Origin: Tigriopus japonicus
Lineage: Eukaryota > Arthropoda > Copepoda > Harpacticoida > Harpacticidae
Direction: 5' to 3'
DNA length: 64,000 nucleotides
Assembly: GCA_010645155.1 (NCBI GenBank)
Contig: CM021322.1
Location: 8,141,899 to 8,205,898 of the forward strand
Shown here: one piece after another, positions 58,816 to 64,000 of the stretch
Position numbering within the stretch: position 1 is the first letter of the stretch
How the letters are laid out: each line of letters starts with the position of its first letter
Notes under the pieces: model-generated
Databases searched by the model: none
Seen by the model: the letters and a program-made list of their open reading frames with translations, nothing else
Told to the model about the DNA's origin: nothing
Made by a program: the position numbers and the translations under genes

Positions 58816-59527
58816 AAAAAATATCTGTGGCCTCAATCATTAGTAAAAAGCCGAAATAAGTCTGAACCATAACCGAAAACGAAAACAGGTGACGGCAAAA
58901 TTATTCATAAGCATAAGAATTACCTTTGAAGTTTGCAGAAAGGAAATCGCATATTTCAAGAGATGGATAATTTATTCTTCTAAGGTTTTTGGACCGAAAA
59001 ATTTTTTGACTTTGCTCGCAAACTCCATTCTTTATTATGCATGTCTGTCTACCTTCGGTTTCGGTAGACATAACCAAACCCGAAATTTCGGCGAGGATTC
59101 CAGCTAAAAGACTCTTTCAGTGCATCATTTTTCAGCTTGTTACTGGATATCACATACACGAACACATTACCTGAAATGCTTGTTAAACTGAAGATCTTAA
59201 ATCGTGTAGATTATTACAAAGTATGTCTTGAGCGTAAAATAAACTTTGGTCTCTTCAATCTTTGAATTCCAGACCGTCCCTGATGTTACTTTTGTTTGGC
59301 AAAGTTTATATTGAAACTCCCAAACTTTGAAGCAACTCGTTGGTCTCTTCAAGCCAATGACGCAAGGAAAGCAATTCAAAACAAAATGGAATGATGCCAA
59401 TGCCTCTTGAACTCGAACTCATGCTCATATTTCGCACTTGTCAAGACACTTTTGGCCTTCGGGGCCTTCAAGCACATGCAGGAAAAGTTGCCCATGTTCA
59501 AGGTTCCTCGTTTCAGTCATCAATTTA

Positions 59528-59699
59528 GGCCCGAGAAAATAATTTCATTATGCTGTGGAGCAGAAATCCCAGACGTTTCGAGGAGTATGGTCAGCTGAAG
59601 ATAACCATCAGCTGACCCTACGCTATTAAACGTCCGGGATTTCCGCTCTAAAGCTACTTTATTCTGCTCCACAGCAAAATAAAATTATTTTCCGGGGCC
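59528..59699. mobile_element. Foldback element FB, copy 2 (long hairpin)
   Basis: The left arm (ggcccgagaaaataatttca, tgctgtggagcagaa, atggtcagctga) is matched by the reverse complement of the right arm (ggccccggaaaataatttta, tgctgtggagcagaa, gggtcagctga), with ~16 extra bases in the right arm. The whole 172 bp can fold into one hairpin. It is non-coding; a second, partial copy lies ~750 bp upstream. Confidence 0.72.
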
Positions 59700-59913
59700 T
59701 GGCCTCATCATGGAATTGCTCTTTTCTGCTTAGGGATCAAAAAGGCCGTGATTGCATTTGAAAAAGCTCAGTTGGGCAAATTTGCAGCAAGTCATCCGCA
59801 AGTTGGGCGATCTTGAATGATATGATATGATTTCATCATGATTTCATGCCTCACTGATATGCCAGAGGGAACGCTTCAAATGAAATTGCAATTTCACGTT
59901 GCATTAAATTCCA

Positions 59914-60384
59914 ATGATCAAAGCACCCGGAGAAGCATCAAAGACGCTATCGAGAGCAAAGAATTTCAAGCACATGATGCCTAAGATTACGGGAATTAAT
60001 CTTCAATTTCATGGTTTTTATGTGAAAAGTGCTGAGAATGTCCGAATCATACATGACGTTCACATTCATAAGTCAAGCTCACATGTGTGTTTATTTTTTG
60101 AGTTACAGGGCCACATATCACAAGAAAAAGTTTATGGATTTTCTGATACGAGCTCGACTGGAAACGAAACTGGCCTGAAACAAAACTTTTTCGATATCAC
60201 CATCTCCGAAAACACGTACGTATGTATCTCAGGTATGCCGAGAAAAAAAGCGTTGAAGTATGGAACAACTGTTCATCTTGATTTTACCATATTATTAAAA
60301 AACAGGCATCGATGCCATTTGGTTGCACTTCAGGATGAGTTGAGCAGATGTCAAAACAAATTGAATTGTTTTTTGCGTTGTTAA
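59914..60384 (+). CDS. Candidate nested single-exon gene, 156 codons, unrecognised
   Basis: It starts at an ATG and runs to a stop at 60384 within the large GPCR intron, on the opposite strand. The translation alternates hydrophobic and polar residues in a way that suggests beta strands (FFDITISENTYVCISGMP, TVHLDFTILLK) and ends in a Cys-bearing basic stretch (RCQNKLNCFLRC). There is no signal peptide, no recognised domain and no adjacent polyadenylation signal. An ORF of this length could arise by chance here. Confidence 0.28.
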   Translation: MIKAPGEASKTLSRAKNFKHMMPKITGINLQFHGFYVKSAENVRIIHDVHIHKSSSHVCLFFELQGHISQEKVYGFSDTSSTGNETGLKQNFFDITISENTYVCISGMPRKKALKYGTTVHLDFTILLKNRHRCHLVALQDELSRCQNKLNCFLRC

Positions 60385-61253
60385 CCAAAATATTTGTTTT
60401 CCGGTTTTGCTAAAGCTTTCCCACAAAACATGTGTTTTTACTGAAACAGACTTCTGCGACTCGTTCTCGTTTTCATTGTGTTATAAAAGAAAGAATGGTT
60501 GAATATTTCTTTTATTGTTTACTTCGGTTTAAAATTAAAAGTTTACACTTTCAGTAAGTTTTTCATTTTTTTTTTAATCAAGTGTTTTTTTTTGAAAAAA
60601 AAAACATTATTTGCCCATTATTTTTTTAGATTCACTGCTTTTTCCTGCGTTTGGATTTCATGGTCTAACCGTAGAAATACTGTAGATATATGTTATTATG
60701 AGCACTTCTGGAAACAAATCGCTCAACATTTTCAAAAATACGTTTGATGAAAAATGTGAACGTTTTCAAAATACTTAATTAGTGGTCTTTTCTTCGAGAG
60801 TGAGATTTTTCAACTCCAAAAAATGATCTTGAGGGCCAAGAATATTTTTTTAAGGTTTTGAATTTCATATGTATAAGATAATTCATAAGTAGTTACTAAG
60901 CAACGTAATTCTTTTTGGTCGGGATAAAAGAGAGCTATGAATTTGGATATTTTGGAAGCTTCCCAAAATTATTTTGCTACATTTCAAAGCAATAACCCCT
61001 TCTTGGCATTTCAGGAAGGTTCTTAAAATCTTGAAACACTTTCGGTCCATCACTACTTTCCCCGCAGTTTCTGTCAACATCTTAAACTTTCTTATTGGCC
61101 TTAATTCCAGTTCTTTCACCAAGGTTTCTTTCCCAAACAACTCGTAAAAAGCGTGTCAACCAGTGCTTAACAAAGGAAGACGACCTCAGGATATAATCAA
61201 CGTTTTAGGATCCACACAGAAACGCTAGTGCTCCATTTTAATCCCAGCCTTAC

Positions 61254-61520
61254 CTGTATTTCTCGTGCTTGGACGATTCTCGAATCTTGCAATAGATCCT
61301 AATATTGCAGTAGACCAATGCCACAAAAGGCAGTAATCCAGTGACAAAGAGCTCTTGCCAAGTGTTGCTAATGATGATATACGTGGGATACTCCATGACA
61401 CTCGTGGTCTCGTAGCTCATCCGATTCGCATCATACTTGAATTCGGCAAATTTCCGCGCATTCAATGAGAGCGCCAAAATGGTGACAGCCAGCAGATAAC
61501 TGCGAGGTGATGGCCTTTCT
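61254..61520 (-). CDS. GPCR exon: TM4, ECL2, TM5
   Basis: The acceptor is ttctattccag (phase 2) and the donor AG|gtaagg (phase 2), 267 bp in all. It begins RERPSPRSYLLAVTILALSL (end of loop 2 and TM4), then NARKFAEFKYD and a long second extracellular loop, then TM5 (ELFVTGLLPFVALVYCNIRI) and the start of loop 3 (YCKIRESSKHEKY). This arrangement closely resembles invertebrate FMRFamide-receptor-like proteins, in which N-x-x-KF follows TM4 and PFxxLxxxNxRIY closes TM5. It joins 62902-62981 in phase. Confidence 0.9.
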
Positions 61521-62901
61521 CTGGAATAGAACCAAAAACCAAGGTGTAGAGCTCAAGGGGAACACGTGTCTTCAAAGTGGAGAAGAAAAGGATTCATCCA
61601 AGGGGTTCCCAAAGTTCTCAGCGTAGTCAAAGGAGTGTCTTCCCTGATCGAGTTTTTACCCGGGTTTTTATGCGCCTCAGATAAGAGCTTTAGCAAGGCT
61701 TTTATAGTAGCAGCATCCTTCACTGCCTTTTGATGGGAGTTCCGGGATCCCCGTTCACCATTCATGGGTCACAACGTGGAACATCATTGCTTTTCCTCGT
61801 ACCTTCACTATTAAACTGTTTATGTCGGAAATAAAGAGGGGGCATGAAGTTCACGGCACTTTTAATCAGCCCGAAGATGGATCTACTGACTTTTTCCCCC
61901 AGTCATTCGTCTTTCTGCCAGGACTGAGATTCATCCAGGTTTGATCTGTAGGTGACAATGATGACCGGTGTGGTAAGCCCAAAGTTTAATTGGGCAAGTT
62001 TTTCGAAGCTCCATTTGCGACAAAAACAGATCAACCTGCATCTACTATACTACGCTCCATAGGAAACAAAAACAAAACGAGAGCGAAGTTCCTCCCTAGT
62101 TTTTGCTCCTATCAAAATGACAAAGTGGAAACAATTGTGTCAAGATGTCCTGGCTCCACAGAAAATTGTCCCGAATTTGCCCGAGCAAGCAGTGTAACAC
62201 TAGCAATAAGAAAGAGTTACGACGCCAGGGACAATTGCTTCTTCAAATTACTAGGAACATTCAGCCAGACTTTGGTGAGCTGCAGTTGTCCCTGTTAGAG
62301 ACGCTTTATTGTGAGAGACGGACGGGGTTTCAACTCAAGCGCCATGGAGAAAAGTAAACGATTTTTTAACTAAAAACATTTCCAAATAAACAGGCTCTCC
62401 ATGCTTTGGACGTAAAAAAATGTCAAATGGAATGTTCACTCAAACCTGTTCAAGTGACCTTGCCCAATGTTTAGAGTCTTAGTTGGAAGCATCAACCCAT
62501 TTTACAGCACATTAGGTTGGGCTCTAGAAAAATGCAAACGTTCTGGTTCAAAGTAAGATGTGGAGGCACTGGATTGAGGGAGGGCTTGTTGATGGTTCCG
62601 TCTGTTTGGAAATGTTGAAAACGGCGCCCAAAAGGGAATCAGCGTATCACATGATGCGAATTGGATGACGTCATTGACGCCGGTCTCAACCTCGCCCGTC
62701 TCTCACTAGAGCGTCTCTACTATCAGAGCGTCACTAGTCCTTGTAACTATTCTTGATTCTCATGAGCAAATACATCGCGATCTTGGAAGCGAATGAGCTT
62801 TTTGTGCCCCATGAAAGGAACAAACACTCCAGACAGATTCTGTTAATCCCGCCTCATCACCGCAGAAGTGTTTCAATGAGTTAAGGCTTTCTTCTACTTA
62901 C
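61521..62901 (-). other. GPCR intron between TM3 and TM4 exons
   Basis: A 1.4-kb intron with gtaagt donor and ttccag acceptor. A 70-codon minus-strand frame at 61553-61765 lies just upstream of the TM4 exon but has no good splice sites and is not called. Confidence 0.75.
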
Positions 62902-62981
62902 CTCAATGGATGACAGATGGCCTGACATCGCTCGGAAGACACGGCAACCATCAGAAAGATACACAGGCTCAACAAAATGTG
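62902..62981 (-). CDS. GPCR exon: end of TM3 and second intracellular loop
   Basis: An 80-bp exon with acceptor ttttttcag (phase 0) and donor GAG|gtaagt (phase 2). It encodes HILLSLCIFLMVAVSSERCQ and AICHPLR. The ERC string stands where most class A receptors have DRY, followed by the usual AICHPL. It is below the length at which ORF finders report exons and is supported by splice sites, phase and motif. Earlier exons (N-terminus, TM1, TM2, start of TM3) must lie beyond 64000. Confidence 0.88.
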
Positions 62982-64000
62982 CTGAAAAAAACCAAGAGGA
63001 CAAATACATTTCTTTTTTTATTTTGATAGTCTTCTTTTTCATGACTATAAAATTTCCTGTGAAAGATCGATCACGTATTCTGCGCTTATTTAACTTGTTC
63101 AAAATTAGTACCAAGAGTTCCTCAAAGAGGGCATTGTGAGCGTACTGCTTCAATGAATGTTTGTAAGAAAAGAAGGCAAAAATTCTCTCTTTTCAAATTG
63201 CATCAAAAATTAAGATGAAGACATTTTGTCTAGGATTGTGACAAACGCTGGGGACGGAATTGGTTGAAATAGTATAAGACAATATTTATATCTGAATGGT
63301 ATCCTTTGAACAAAAACGCTTCGAATATCCAGTTATTATGTCAGCGTTGAAAATGTTTGATCAGAACTCTACTTTTTTCATCCTGTCTCAATTTTTATGA
63401 TTAAATGGCACAGTTGATGCATGATTTTAAAGCCAATAGCTCAAAGTTTGGTGGCTTGTCTGCTTCACCGTTTATTGCTTGTCCCTATGAACCAACCAAT
63501 CGGGTTTCATGCCAACGGCGATTTGCTGCAGCATGGGGAAAAGCGGCCAAGCGGTTTGGAGAATAGGCCACAAAAATGTCAATTAATATTGGAAGAAAAA
63601 AACCTATTGTTATTTTTTACAAAGGGTCCTTTCAGCTTTGTGGTTTGCAAAACTTTGTTGTCATGGTAGTATTAAACATCATCCAAATTAGTGCAAAAAA
63701 ACGTGCCGAGAGCGGTGAGCAATCATTTTCTTTGTGGATTCCGAGAAACCATGGTTTCGGCTACTTCATGCACTCTTGGCAGTTCTCAAAGTCTCTTTTC
63801 TATGCTGCGTTCACCGTTTGCCGTCTGCTCTTTACTGATCCAAAGATACAAGTTGACAAGCGTGTCCCATTAAACCCACATTTCGCGCTCCAACTTCTCG
63901 CTTGGTTATGATACTTTCCTTGCTCCCATACAGGTTATAGAATGAGTGCAGATAAGCGTGCTAAGAACATAAAGGTTAACCTCGGCCTTTCAGGATGTGC
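62982..64000 (-). other. GPCR intron, continuing past the window edge
   Basis: I found no minus-strand exon for TM1 or TM2 here. Plus-strand ORFs at 63421-63911 overlap each other in different frames and resemble nothing known. Confidence 0.5.

Larger units (their letters stand above)
43817..61253 (-). other. Very large GPCR intron (17.4 kb) after the TM5 exon
   Basis: The donor is gtaagg. The intron contains SINE-B copies 4 and 5, R1 copies 2 and 3, a (CAAA)n tract, two members of a mariner-type MITE family, an AT-rich inverted repeat, a tRNA-like stretch, two foldback elements and one 156-codon plus-strand ORF. The intervals 45230-49433, 51171-53715, 53824-56966 and 60385-61253 show only short, unrecognised ORFs. 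Confidence 0.6.

Noticed and set aside
61553..61765. 70-codon minus-strand ORF just upstream of the TM4 exon
   Set aside because: No splice sites link it to the receptor, and its translation has no membrane segment or known motif.
1..64000. CRISPR arrays, bacterial operons, rRNA genes
   Set aside because: No regularly spaced direct repeats with unique spacers, no rRNA-like sequence and no prokaryotic gene organisation were found; the window is eukaryotic.

Overview
This window looks like nuclear DNA from an animal. Genes are split by GT-AG introns, intergenic DNA is AT-rich, there is one assembly gap (positions 37836-38206, Ns), and transposable elements from several superfamilies are common. 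A neuropeptide-type class A GPCR of the FMRFamide-receptor-like kind, tRNA-derived SINEs, a Gypsy LTR retrotransposon and a DD37D mariner together suggest an arthropod. A crustacean such as a copepod is my best guess, but it is an inference and not proven by the sequence.

Layout. (1) Positions 5.1-16.4 kb hold a local family of apolipoprotein-L-like genes: a truncated exon fragment (5118-5370) fused to a broken mariner-type transposase (5371-6276); one intact two-exon gene (7033-8102); and a decayed copy (about 14145-16345). Between the last two lie a degenerate LINE that was later split by a hAT-like insertion and a SINE (about 8450-10050), a small inverted-repeat element, and an intact DD37D mariner (12438-13745). 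(2) Positions 16.6-18.3 kb hold a truncated non-LTR retrotransposon on the minus strand. (3) Positions 19-24.6 kb hold an inverted-repeat MITE, a small two-exon gene of unknown function (21381-22147, minus), a non-autonomous hAT element with 8-bp target duplications (22537-23684) and a tRNA-derived SINE. (4) From 24992 to beyond the right edge runs one very large minus-strand GPCR gene. Exons for the end of TM3, TM4-TM5, the third intracellular loop with TM6, and TM7 with the C-terminus are visible; the 5' exons (N-terminus, TM1, TM2, start of TM3) lie outside the window. Its introns carry a complete, recently inserted Gypsy element (34801-39840), copies of a second SINE family, several MITEs and foldback elements, and one intronic ORF that could be a nested gene.

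How the parts relate. Apart from the GPCR, the intact apolipoprotein-L-like gene and the two-exon unknown gene, nearly all recognisable sequence is mobile or derived from mobile DNA. I see no operon, CRISPR array, rRNA gene or convincing functional tRNA gene. The points I find most worth following up are the apolipoprotein-L-like cluster, a pair of candidate loop exons in the GPCR whose reading phase does not fit a simple splice, the hAT element with arrays of subterminal TGTCCA motifs, and the nested LINE/hAT/SINE locus with a 37-bp perfect direct repeat.
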